DNA from: Oscillospiraceae bacterium
GTDB lineage: Bacteria; Bacillota; Clostridia; Oscillospirales; CAG-272
Reading direction: 5' to 3'
NCBI GenBank assembly: GCA_015064445.1
Contig: SVSE01000007.1
Span: 31,828-95,827 of the forward strand
Length of the DNA stretch: 64,000 nucleotides
A program made the translations under genes and the position numbers. The notes under the pieces were generated by a model. That model was not told the DNA's origin. It saw only the letters and a program-made list of their open reading frames with translations, and did no database searches. This document shows, one piece after another, positions 49,718 through 58,868 of this stretch (position 1 is the stretch's first letter; each line of letters opens with the position of its first letter).

Positions 49718-51178
49718 ATGAATTTTCACATAATCAAACGCACTATCGGTTGGCTTCTTTTGTTCGAGGCAATGTTCTTCCTTGTACCAATCATAACAGC
49801 GATAGTGTATAGCGAGAGGGAAATAGTATCATTCCTTGTTACTATGTCAATTTGCATAGCGCTCGGACTTGTGTGTCTTCTCGGCAAACCGAAAAGTGAA
49901 TATATGTACGCCAAGGAAGGTCTTGTTATAGTTTCCCTTAGCTGGATTGTAATTAGTATTTTTGGCGCACTACCATTTTGGCTTTCAGGTGCGATTCCGT
50001 CCTTTGTTGATGCTCTTTTCGAAACCGTATCTGGATTTACCACAACAGGTGCTACAATCATTGCAACAGGTGCGCAGGTTGCAGCATTGCCAAAATGCAT
50101 GCTTATGTGGCGTAGCTTCACTCACTGGGTTGGTGGAATGGGAGTGCTTGTATTGATAATGGCATTCTTGCCACTTAGTGGTGCTCGTAATATGCACATT
50201 ATGAGGGCAGAGAGCCCTGGCCCTACTGTAGATAAGCTCGTTCCAAGAGTAAAGACAACTGCAAAGGTTTTATATTCGATTTATCTTGTAATGACCTTGC
50301 TCGAATTTATAATGCTTCTTTGTGGTGGTATGTCATGCTTTGAAGCACTTAGCTGTGCATTCTCAACTGCGGGAACAGGTGGATTTTCATGGAATGCCGA
50401 GGGAATGGGCGTATATTCGTCCTACCTTCAAGTCGTAGTTACAGTATTTATGATACTGTTTTCGATAAACTTTAACTCATATTACCTTGTTTTGAGAGGT
50501 AAAATAAAGGATGCTTTTAGCACTGAGGTTCGTGCATTTTTGATAATTACTATTCTTGCAATCTCTGCTATAGCAATCAATATTTACCTCACCTCCGGAG
50601 ACTTGTATAATTACTCAATAGGAGAGGCTATAAAGCACTCTGCGTTTAGCGTAGGCTCGATTATCTCAACCACAGGCTTTACAACCGAAAACTTTGACTT
50701 GTGGCCGGCATTTTCAAAGGCGATACTTGTCATCTTGATGTTCATCGGTGCGTGTGCAGGCTCAACAGGTGGTGGAATTAAGGTTTCTCGTTGGCTTATT
50801 CTTGGTAAGGGTGTGATTTATGAGCTTAAAATGATGCTCCATCCAAAGCAGGTAAGAAAAATCTCAATCGATAAAAGACCTGTGGAGAGCGAGACAGTAA
50901 GAGCAGTAAGCTCGTATCTTGTTGCATATATTTTGATATATATTGCATCAATGCTTATTGTATCGCTTGATTGCCCAGACCTTGAAACTAACTTTACCGC
51001 AGTTGCAGCAACAATAAACAATGTCGGTCCTGGACTTAGCGCAGTAGGACCCGCTGGAAGCTACGCATTTTTCTCAGATGTATCAAAGCTTGTGTTTGTC
51101 TTTGATATGCTTGTAGGAAGACTTGAGGTTTTCCCAATGCTTCTTTTGTTCACTCCTGCAACATGGAAAAAGCAATAA
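49718..51178 (+). CDS. trkH: TrkH family potassium uptake protein
   Basis: SGFTTTGATI, FTHWVGGMGVLVLIMAF, STAGTGGFS, GACAGSTGGGIKVSR, NNVGPGLSAVGPAG selectivity-filter segments. Confidence 0.96.
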   Translation: MNFHIIKRTIGWLLLFEAMFFLVPIITAIVYSEREIVSFLVTMSICIALGLVCLLGKPKSEYMYAKEGLVIVSLSWIVISIFGALPFWLSGAIPSFVDALFETVSGFTTTGATIIATGAQVAALPKCMLMWRSFTHWVGGMGVLVLIMAFLPLSGARNMHIMRAESPGPTVDKLVPRVKTTAKVLYSIYLVMTLLEFIMLLCGGMSCFEALSCAFSTAGTGGFSWNAEGMGVYSSYLQVVVTVFMILFSINFNSYYLVLRGKIKDAFSTEVRAFLIITILAISAIAINIYLTSGDLYNYSIGEAIKHSAFSVGSIISTTGFTTENFDLWPAFSKAILVILMFIGACAGSTGGGIKVSRWLILGKGVIYELKMMLHPKQVRKISIDKRPVESETVRAVSSYLVAYILIYIASMLIVSLDCPDLETNFTAVAATINNVGPGLSAVGPAGSYAFFSDVSKLVFVFDMLVGRLEVFPMLLLFTPATWKKQ

Positions 51179-51183
51179 TTTGA

Positions 51184-51221
51184 TTAAAAAACGCTCACAA
51201 GCTATGCTTGAGGGCGTTTTT
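51184..51221 (+). terminator. Rho-independent terminator
   Basis: AAAAAACGCTCACAAGCTATGCTTGAGGGCGTTTTT. Confidence 0.7.
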
Positions 51222-51274
51222 GCGTCGAAAATGAAAAACAATTAAAAAAATCACAATTTCTTGAATATTTTTTA

Positions 51275-51303
51275 TTGACAAGAAAAAATCAGTGTGCTAA
51301 AAT
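51275..51303 (+). promoter_or_regulatory. Promoter for gdhA
   Basis: TTGACA, 17-bp spacer, TAAAAT. Confidence 0.7.
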
Positions 51304-51341
51304 AAAAAAGTAATTATTTTTACAATATAAGGAGAAAAACA

Positions 51342-52694
51342 ATGAGCTTCAAAAATCAATATCTCAACGAACTCGTAGAGAGAGTTATCAAAAGAAATCC
51401 TAACGAGCCAGAATTTCACCAGACCATCAAAGAGGTTTTGGAATCAATCGAGCCAGTTATCGAGCAGCGCCCTGACTACATAACAAGTGGTGTTCTCGAA
51501 AGAATGGTAGAGCCTGAAAGAATTATTAAGTTCAGAGTTCCATGGGTTGACGACAAGGGTGTTGTTCAGGTAAACCGTGGATACAGAATCCAGTTCAATA
51601 GCGCTATCGGTCCTTACAAGGGCGGACTTCGTTTCCATCCTTCTGTAAACGAGAGCATTATTAAGTTCCTTGGCTTCGAGCAGACATTTAAGAACAGCCT
51701 TACATCACTTCCTATGGGCGGTGGTAAGGGTGGCTCCGACTTCGATCCACAGGGCAAGAGCGATGCAGAGGTTATGCGCTTCTGCCAGAGCTTTATGACA
51801 GAGCTTTCAAGACATATCGGCGCAGACCTTGACGTACCAGCTGGCGATATCGGTGTTGGTGCAAGAGAGGTTGGCTATATGTTTGGTCAATATAAGAGAC
51901 TTCGCAACGAATTTACAGGAGTTTTGACTGGTAAGGGAATTCCTTTCGGTGGCTCACTCATTCGTCCTGAGGCAACAGGCTATGGTGCAGTTTACTACAC
52001 AGTAAATATGCTCAACTACTTCAAGGACGATATCAAGGGCAAGACCTTCGCTATCTCTGGCTTCGGTAATGTTGCTTGGGGAACTGTTAAGAAGGTTACA
52101 GAGCTTGGTGGTAAGGTTGTTACTATCTCTGGTCCTGACGGTTATATCTACGATCCAGACGGAATCTGCACAGAGGAAAAGATCGACTTTATGCTCGAAA
52201 TGCGTGCTTCCTGTCGTAACAGAGTTCAGGACTACGCTGATAAGTTCGGTGTTGAATTCTTCGCAGGTCAGAAGCCTTGGGGCGTAAAGGCAGATATTCT
52301 TATGCCTTGCGCAACTCAGAACGAGGTTGGTATGAAGGAAGCAGAGCAGATTGTTGCTAACGGCGTTAAGTACTATGTTGAGGTTTCTAATATGCCTACA
52401 ACAAACGAGGCTGTTGCATTCCTTAAGGAAAATGGCGTTATCGTTGCTCCTTCAAAGGCAGTTAACGCAGGTGGTGTTGCAGTTTCAGGTCTTGAAATGT
52501 CACAGAACTCTATGCGTTACAGCTGGAGCGCAGAAGAGGTTGACGAAAAGCTTAAGGGCATCATGAAGAACATCTTCGAAAACTCCGTTAAGGCTGCTAA
52601 CCAGTATGGTCTTGGCGACGACCTTGTAGCAGGCGCTAACATCGCAGGCTTTATTAAGGTTGCAGAGGCTATGAAGGCTCAGGGAGTTGTTTAA
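51342..52694 (+). CDS. gdhA: NADP-specific glutamate dehydrogenase
   Basis: GPYKGGLRFHPSVNESIIKFLGFEQTFKNSLTSLPMGGGKGGSDFDPQGKSDAEVMRFCQSFM. Confidence 0.97.
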   Translation: MSFKNQYLNELVERVIKRNPNEPEFHQTIKEVLESIEPVIEQRPDYITSGVLERMVEPERIIKFRVPWVDDKGVVQVNRGYRIQFNSAIGPYKGGLRFHPSVNESIIKFLGFEQTFKNSLTSLPMGGGKGGSDFDPQGKSDAEVMRFCQSFMTELSRHIGADLDVPAGDIGVGAREVGYMFGQYKRLRNEFTGVLTGKGIPFGGSLIRPEATGYGAVYYTVNMLNYFKDDIKGKTFAISGFGNVAWGTVKKVTELGGKVVTISGPDGYIYDPDGICTEEKIDFMLEMRASCRNRVQDYADKFGVEFFAGQKPWGVKADILMPCATQNEVGMKEAEQIVANGVKYYVEVSNMPTTNEAVAFLKENGVIVAPSKAVNAGGVAVSGLEMSQNSMRYSWSAEEVDEKLKGIMKNIFENSVKAANQYGLGDDLVAGANIAGFIKVAEAMKAQGVV

Positions 52695-52706
52695 TTCCAT
52701 ATAAAA

Positions 52707-52744
52707 ATAAAAGCACTTATGACAAGCTCATAAGTGCTTTTTTG
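52707..52744. terminator. Rho-independent terminator
   Basis: AAAAGCACTTATGACAAGCTCATAAGTGCTTTTTT. Confidence 0.8.
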
Positions 52745-52753
52745 TGTTTAATT

Positions 52754-53914
52754 TTACCAGCTGTCTCTTAAAATCTTGATGATGTCAGCCTTGGTAGGCA
52801 CACGGGGATTTGTTGCCGTGCATCTGTCGAGAAGTGCTGCCTCAGCCATAGCATCAAGCTTTAATTCAAACTCTTCGAACGAAATTTTTGGCACAACATC
52901 TCTTACATGAACAGGCATTGACATTTCAACCTGCATTGCACGAATGAAATATGCAAGAGCCTTTACACAAGCGATATCATCGTAGCCAACAAGACCAATA
53001 CGACGAGACATATTTGCGTATTTTGATACGCAAGGAGATGGATTTTCGAGAACGAATGTGTGCTCGCCAATACCTGAGTTGAAGAGTATAACATTTGGGA
53101 GAACAATTGCGTTAGCGCGTCCGTGAGGAATGTGGAATTGTGCACCAAGCTGATGCGCTATACTATGGCAAATACCAAGAGATACAGCATTAAACGCCAA
53201 GCCTGCAAGGCAGGATGCGATATGCATTTTTTCTCTTGCTTTGTTTTCGTGAGTTTTTGGATAGTTGTATGAGCGCACAAGATAGTGCTTGCAAAGAGAG
53301 GTGGCCTTTTCTGCATACATATCAGAGAAGTAGTCTGCCTCGGTGCTTACATAGGCCTCAATGGCATGTGCCATAACATCCATTCCTGTATCTGCTGCAA
53401 TAGAGGCGGGAACGCTCTTGACCATTTCAACATCAAGAATTGCCTCGTTTGGAAGAAGAATGTCATCAATAAGCGCGTGCTTTATGTTTTTGTGAGTGTC
53501 GGTTACAACAGCAAAGGAGGTAACCTCACTACCAGTACCACTTGTTGTAGGAATTGCAATAAAATGTGGGAGATAATCTGGATGAAGATTGTGAGCAAAC
53601 AAGCGTACACATTTTGCAAGGTCGATAGCCGAGCCACCACCCACAGCAATAATGCAAGGGGACATCTCACGCACAAGCGCAGCAACTCCAGCAACAACCT
53701 TTTCAATAGGTGGATCTGGCACAACATCTGAATAGATTGCGTACTCAATTTGGGACGCATCAAGATGCTTTGTAACTGACTTGATAAGATCACTGGAAAC
53801 AACGAACGGATCTGCTATAATAAATACCTTTTTGTAATCAAGTGTGGCAAGACGAGAAAGCGAATTGCCCTCAAAATGTATTGTAGTTTTAAGATTACAG
53901 CTACGCATTTGCAT
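52754..53914 (-). CDS. Iron-containing alcohol dehydrogenase
   Basis: IIAVGGGSAIDLAKCVRLFA; IPTTSGTGSEVTSFAVVTD; GICHSIAHQLGAQFHIPHGRANAIVLP. Confidence 0.94.
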   Translation of the reverse strand: MQMRSCNLKTTIHFEGNSLSRLATLDYKKVFIIADPFVVSSDLIKSVTKHLDASQIEYAIYSDVVPDPPIEKVVAGVAALVREMSPCIIAVGGGSAIDLAKCVRLFAHNLHPDYLPHFIAIPTTSGTGSEVTSFAVVTDTHKNIKHALIDDILLPNEAILDVEMVKSVPASIAADTGMDVMAHAIEAYVSTEADYFSDMYAEKATSLCKHYLVRSYNYPKTHENKAREKMHIASCLAGLAFNAVSLGICHSIAHQLGAQFHIPHGRANAIVLPNVILFNSGIGEHTFVLENPSPCVSKYANMSRRIGLVGYDDIACVKALAYFIRAMQVEMSMPVHVRDVVPKISFEEFELKLDAMAEAALLDRCTATNPRVPTKADIIKILRDSW

Positions 53915-54013
53915 CCCTCCTTAAAGAACTATACGCATATATTATAACATATGAAAGCGAATAAGTAAATATACTTTTTGAAAAATGCTTGTTTAAATGC
54001 AAATTTTTAAAAC

Positions 54014-54042
54014 TTGACATTACATAAAACAAGTGTTATACT
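54014..54042 (+). promoter_or_regulatory. Promoter for the polysaccharide deacetylase gene
   Basis: TTGACA, 17-bp spacer, TATACT. Confidence 0.7.
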
Positions 54043-54071
54043 AAATATAGTGTTTTTATTCGGAGGTGTAA

Positions 54072-55946
54072 ATGAAAAAGCTTTTATTACTTATACTTGC
54101 ATTTTTGCTGTCATTTTCTATGGTAGCGTGTGATATTCAGTCTATTCTTGACGGACTTATGCCATCTTCATCATCTTCATATGACGAGGAAGAAGAGGAG
54201 GAAGAAGAGGACGAGGATGATGAGGAGCAGCAGTCAAGCTCTTCTGTTCCTGATATGAGCCATATATATGGTGAGGATAAAACCGTATATACAAACACCA
54301 TAACCGAGGACGGAAAGTGGATGTATGGCGACAAGGCTCTCGCAGCCCCAACCTTTGCTAACTACTATAATGGCTATAAATCAGCACTTACCTTTACCTT
54401 TGACGATGGTTATGACATCGGCACGGGAAGATATGTAAACAGCGTTTTTGACCAATATGGCTGGCGTGGAACAGCAATGCTCGGACCTTGCTTCTTGAGC
54501 GAGGAGCTTGTGGCTCAATGGAACACCGTTTTGGCAGAGGGATATCTCGATGTTGGATGCCACGGCTATGACCACAAAAACCCTGTGGGACTTGATTCAG
54601 CTGAATATGAGCACGAAATTAAGGATGCAATCGAATATTTAAGAACTAATTTCCCAGGACAAAGAGTTCTTACCTATGCAACACCATTTGCTCATATAGA
54701 CAGCCCATATCAGGACTATCTTGATGACCTCGTTATTTCCAACCGTCTTGAAGCTGATGGAAAGCTTGTTAAGGTAGGAGATGATTACGACCTCTATCAG
54801 GTAAGATCCTATTCCTTTAATAAGAACAACGTTGTTGATGCTTGGAACCAAAGCATCGGTACAAAGCTTAACGAGGATGGAACATGGGTGGTTGAGCTCG
54901 TTCACTGCGTTCTCGATTCACCATATAACAACACCGATACCTCAAAGGAAAAGTTCTCAGCGCACTCAGCATATCTTTATAACAACTATAAGGACACTGT
55001 TTGGTTTGCCTCGTTTGAGGATGTTTCAATCTATTTAAAGCAGGTTGAAAGTGCAAAAATCAATTATGTTGCCTCTGACCGTGAGTCGATGACTATAAAT
55101 GTTACCTGCCCACTTGACGAGACAATTTACAACTTCCCAATGACCGTAAAAATGCGTGTGCCCTCATATGCTACAAGCGCATATGCAGTAATCGATGGAG
55201 AGGTGCAGATGCTTCAGGTTACAAAGGGAAGTGGTATGAATGTAGTTACCGTTAAGGATATCCCAGTAAATGGCGAAAATGTAAAGATTTATCTCGGTGG
55301 CAACTATAACTATGCAAACGGATGCTCTCATCTTTGGTCTAACAAGAGAGTTAGCGCAACCTGTAAGGATATGGGCTATATGCTTTATGAATGCGCATTT
55401 TGTAAGGCAACCTATAAAAACGAATTTGCCAAAACTCGTGACCATGCCTTTGGCGAAAGAGAAATCATAGAAATCCCAACACTTACCGAGGATGGACTTG
55501 AAAAAATCTCTTGCTCCGATTGTGGCACTGAAAAGGAAATCGTTACATCGCTTAAAAATCTTGCTCCAGGCGCTACAATAAGCGCAAGCGCTGGAATAAA
55601 TGAGTGGGTATACACAGCTGATATGATTGATGGCAACATTGATTCCAAATGGACATGCGGAACTGATGCTCCGAGTGTTCAGCTTACCTTTGCAAAATCA
55701 AGCATTCAGTATGTTGAAATTAGCGTTTCAAAATATGGAGGCGCAGAGATGCTTGCTATAAGCACATATGATGGAGAGGAATGGACACAAATTGCCGTGG
55801 ATGAGGTGATTGACGGCGATGGTGTAATAACAGTACGAGTTGAGGTCGGCGCAGAGGCATCAAGCGTTAAGTTTGACATATCTGGCACAGCAAGTGGCTG
55901 TACAATGATTCACGAAATCACCGTAATTGCAAAAATTGATAAATAA
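54072..55946 (+). CDS. Polysaccharide-deacetylase (NodB-like) lipoprotein with acidic linker and C-terminal discoidin-like domain
   Basis: Lipobox FSMVACD; SSSSSYDEEEEEEEEDEDDEEQQSSSS; ALTFTFDDGYDIGT...VGCHGYDHKNP; C-terminal F5/8C-like segment. Confidence 0.85.
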   Translation: MKKLLLLILAFLLSFSMVACDIQSILDGLMPSSSSSYDEEEEEEEEDEDDEEQQSSSSVPDMSHIYGEDKTVYTNTITEDGKWMYGDKALAAPTFANYYNGYKSALTFTFDDGYDIGTGRYVNSVFDQYGWRGTAMLGPCFLSEELVAQWNTVLAEGYLDVGCHGYDHKNPVGLDSAEYEHEIKDAIEYLRTNFPGQRVLTYATPFAHIDSPYQDYLDDLVISNRLEADGKLVKVGDDYDLYQVRSYSFNKNNVVDAWNQSIGTKLNEDGTWVVELVHCVLDSPYNNTDTSKEKFSAHSAYLYNNYKDTVWFASFEDVSIYLKQVESAKINYVASDRESMTINVTCPLDETIYNFPMTVKMRVPSYATSAYAVIDGEVQMLQVTKGSGMNVVTVKDIPVNGENVKIYLGGNYNYANGCSHLWSNKRVSATCKDMGYMLYECAFCKATYKNEFAKTRDHAFGEREIIEIPTLTEDGLEKISCSDCGTEKEIVTSLKNLAPGATISASAGINEWVYTADMIDGNIDSKWTCGTDAPSVQLTFAKSSIQYVEISVSKYGGAEMLAISTYDGEEWTQIAVDEVIDGDGVITVRVEVGAEASSVKFDISGTASGCTMIHEITVIAKIDK

Positions 55947-55974
55947 GAAATCGAGGCTGTAAAGCCTCGATTTT
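55947..55974. terminator. Rho-independent terminator
   Basis: AAATCGAGGCTGTAAAGCCTCGATTTT. Confidence 0.7.
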
Positions 55975-56822
55975 CATTTGTTTTTCTTTTTACTGATATT
56001 TTCCTTGATAGCTCTCAAATGCGCCTTAAACGCGTCCAAATCGCACAAAACGCACACTCCAAATGCCACAAGAGTAATGCCTATATACATAGGGATTGCG
56101 TACCATAAAATCGGCACATAAAATCCAGCGCTATTTCCACCTCTTAAAAACCTTGGAGTAAAAACCGAAATTATTTTCACAAGAGAGTCAAAGCCTGACG
56201 GTGCAGTTATTGACCAGCACGGATTTATCTCACGAAGGCTACCATAAATGTCGCTTGGATTTGATACAGGATAGTGTCCAATTGCAATAAAGAATATATC
56301 ATTTACAATTATAATTCCGAGCATAGCAAAGAACAAAAGCCCGATTTTCCAAAAATGCTTCCATTCAAGCTTGACAAGTCCTAAAAATGCAGGAAGCAGA
56401 GAGGAAATGAATAGTAGAGAATGGCACAAATAGAAGCGATATGCCTCACTTTGAAAAGCACTTTGACCAATAAACCAGTATGGCACAAGCATTGCAATCA
56501 TACCTGCGATAGTGCCAATGTAAGTAAGAAAATTCTTTAATAGCTTAGAGCCAAACAGCCATATAAACGGAGATGAAATTATCAAAAACGCACACACATT
56601 ATAAGCACTGCTTAGGTGCAAGGAATAATGCCCACCCCAATAATGAGGATAAATTAGACCCTTTAAAAGATGCTGTGCAAGGTTTACTGACGCAATGATA
56701 ACAACAGCGAGCCTTTTTGTCCTCTCACTACGATTTCTAAGAGCAAAAAAAGCCCCTAAAAATCCACCTATTGCAAGCAAAATGTACATAAAGTACATAA
56801 AAGAACCATAGTAAATCAACAT
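55974..56822 (-). CDS. YwaF-like integral membrane protein
   Basis: Multi-TM; HYWGGHYSLHLSSAYNVCAFLIISSPFIWLFGSKLLKNFLTYIG and HFWKIGLLFFAMLGIIIVNDIFFIAIGHYPVSNP resemble the TIGR02206/YwaF family. Confidence 0.7.
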   Translation of the reverse strand: MLIYYGSFMYFMYILLAIGGFLGAFFALRNRSERTKRLAVVIIASVNLAQHLLKGLIYPHYWGGHYSLHLSSAYNVCAFLIISSPFIWLFGSKLLKNFLTYIGTIAGMIAMLVPYWFIGQSAFQSEAYRFYLCHSLLFISSLLPAFLGLVKLEWKHFWKIGLLFFAMLGIIIVNDIFFIAIGHYPVSNPSDIYGSLREINPCWSITAPSGFDSLVKIISVFTPRFLRGGNSAGFYVPILWYAIPMYIGITLVAFGVCVLCDLDAFKAHLRAIKENISKKKNK

Positions 56823-56824
56823 AA

Positions 56825-57667
56825 TCAGTTACCCCAAAGCGTTTCTGGATTGAAGCCCGACACCTGAACAACCTCAAAATATTCGGAATTTGAGATGTCC
56901 TTTGGAGTTACCACAGCGCCACCATTTGAGTCGATATCATAGCCATGCTTATAGAAGGCATACCAAAAAATGTGTGCGCATTGAGTTGCCTTGATTTCCT
57001 CGTCATACTTTCTTGATAAAACACCAACAGTCGGATCGTATGTAATGCCGATAAGCTCTTGGTCAACATAGTCAACAATCTTGTCAAGCTCTTCCTTTTC
57101 AAGCTTAGGACGAAGCACGATAAGAGTTGGGCGTCTTGAAAGCGCAGAGGCATATCCATATGTAGAATCATCGCCTACACCAATTGCCTCAACGACAATT
57201 CCTTTCTCGGCATCTACAACCATAGCACAATGTCCAATAGACCACCACGAAAACTCTGTGGATGACGAAATTATAATATCTCCGTTTTGCAAGGGAGCAA
57301 GAGGAATTTTGCCCTTTAAGGAATAATAGTGACAAAATGGTGCAAAATTAAGGTCGCTAAATTCATATTTCTTGAAAAACGACTCCTGCACGTCCACGAT
57401 TTTTGTAATGTCGCCCTCGTCAAGCATTGAGTCAATGCCGATTTTTGTAAGTCCAGTTTGCGCATACAAAAGCGCATAATCCTCATCTGTCAAAGTGTCC
57501 TTAGAAAGCGTGGGCACAATATCAACCATATCATAATCAGGAGTATATCTTTCAATTCCAAGCGCATTTTTCTCGCCAAGCCAAAAGAACGAAAGCACAA
57601 GCGCTACAAAAAGCACGCAAGAAACAAAAGCAATAATCGCTCGTTTTATGCGAGTGTGTCGTTTCAT
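56825..57667 (-). CDS. YiiX-like permuted papain-fold (NlpC/P60-type) membrane-anchored protein
   Basis: N-terminal TM; NGDIIISSSTEFSWWSIGHCAMVVDAEKGIVVEAIGVGDDS...KATQCAHIFWYAF. Confidence 0.65.
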   Translation of the reverse strand: MKRHTRIKRAIIAFVSCVLFVALVLSFFWLGEKNALGIERYTPDYDMVDIVPTLSKDTLTDEDYALLYAQTGLTKIGIDSMLDEGDITKIVDVQESFFKKYEFSDLNFAPFCHYYSLKGKIPLAPLQNGDIIISSSTEFSWWSIGHCAMVVDAEKGIVVEAIGVGDDSTYGYASALSRRPTLIVLRPKLEKEELDKIVDYVDQELIGITYDPTVGVLSRKYDEEIKATQCAHIFWYAFYKHGYDIDSNGGAVVTPKDISNSEYFEVVQVSGFNPETLWGN

Positions 57668-57808
57668 AATATACCCCCTTTAAGCAAACTATATAACGAT
57701 TTTATCATTAAAACTTATATAAGTCAATAAAAATAGTTCAAATTCTTGTTGCTTAAAGATCGGATTTGTGATAAAATTGATTTGTAAAGCACTTTTAGGA
57801 GGCGCAAA

Positions 57809-58867
57809 ATGATAAAACCCGAAAATCAATTCTTTATCTTTGGCTTAGGTCACAGAGAAAAGCATCTTTATAAGGATGGAGCACTTATCAATATAAGGAC
57901 GAACGAAACTGTCTATAAATGGAATGTTGAAAGGGAAAAATTCCTTTTTGATAGATATATGGTCGTTATTTGGACCAAGGAAAAGAATATATTCTTAATC
58001 GAGGAAAATGAGCACGGTCTTTATGTTAGCGACATAACCAATGGAGAAGAAAGAAAAGACTCTGCTTGCTTGGCTGAATCGGAGATAAATCTCCCCGACT
58101 TTGAGGAGTATGAGTATCCTGCACAAATGCGAATCCTGCATCAAGAGATTTTGACCAGCTTTATAGGAACAGAGCCAGTGCCTAATATCTATGTTTACGA
58201 TAAGGCGTGGTATCGCGATGGCGCTATGATGGCTCTCGCTCTTGAAAAAACAGGCAACATAGACCTTTTGAAGCCTTGGGCATTGTCAGTTACCGACCTT
58301 TATGATAGAAATAATAAGGGAAATGAAGAGCCTGATAATTTGGGACAGCTCGCATTTGTTTTGTCCTTCTTTGTTGACAAAAATCATCCTATGGTTGTGA
58401 AAATTGTCGATGAAGCGAAGAGAATAATGAAAAACGGTCTTTTAACAGGAATGACCGATTATAACCATCACGAGATTTATTCAACTCTTTGGCTCAAGCT
58501 TGCTCTTAATAGGCTTGATATTGACACCTCGTTTATCAAAATCCCTGAGGAATTTGATAGCTATGCCCGTATGTTTTGGATGGATAGAAGCGAGGTAGAA
58601 AGAAAAACACTATATGAAAACAAATACGATGAATGGTATCCTTATCTCTGGTGGGCTGTTAAGCACTTTGAAAACGAGGAGGTTGATGAAAAATACCTCG
58701 AAATCAAATACCCAATGAGCTGGGAAATAAAGGCGTCAGAGGCAAGATACGAAAAAATCGCACCTCTTAGCGAGGAATATGCCAAAAACAAATGCGGTGC
58801 GCCTCACTCTTGGCACGCAAGCGAAATGTTTATGTATTTAGCAGATAGAACTGATAGGAGAAAATAA
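57809..58867 (+). CDS. Uncharacterised protein, possible (alpha/alpha)6-barrel glycosidase-like fold
   Basis: IYVYDKAWYRDGAMMALALEKTGNIDLLKPWALSVTDLYDRNN...; one base from the next gene, same strand. Confidence 0.55.
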   Translation: MIKPENQFFIFGLGHREKHLYKDGALINIRTNETVYKWNVEREKFLFDRYMVVIWTKEKNIFLIEENEHGLYVSDITNGEERKDSACLAESEINLPDFEEYEYPAQMRILHQEILTSFIGTEPVPNIYVYDKAWYRDGAMMALALEKTGNIDLLKPWALSVTDLYDRNNKGNEEPDNLGQLAFVLSFFVDKNHPMVVKIVDEAKRIMKNGLLTGMTDYNHHEIYSTLWLKLALNRLDIDTSFIKIPEEFDSYARMFWMDRSEVERKTLYENKYDEWYPYLWWAVKHFENEEVDEKYLEIKYPMSWEIKASEARYEKIAPLSEEYAKNKCGAPHSWHASEMFMYLADRTDRRK

Positions 58868-58868
58868 T

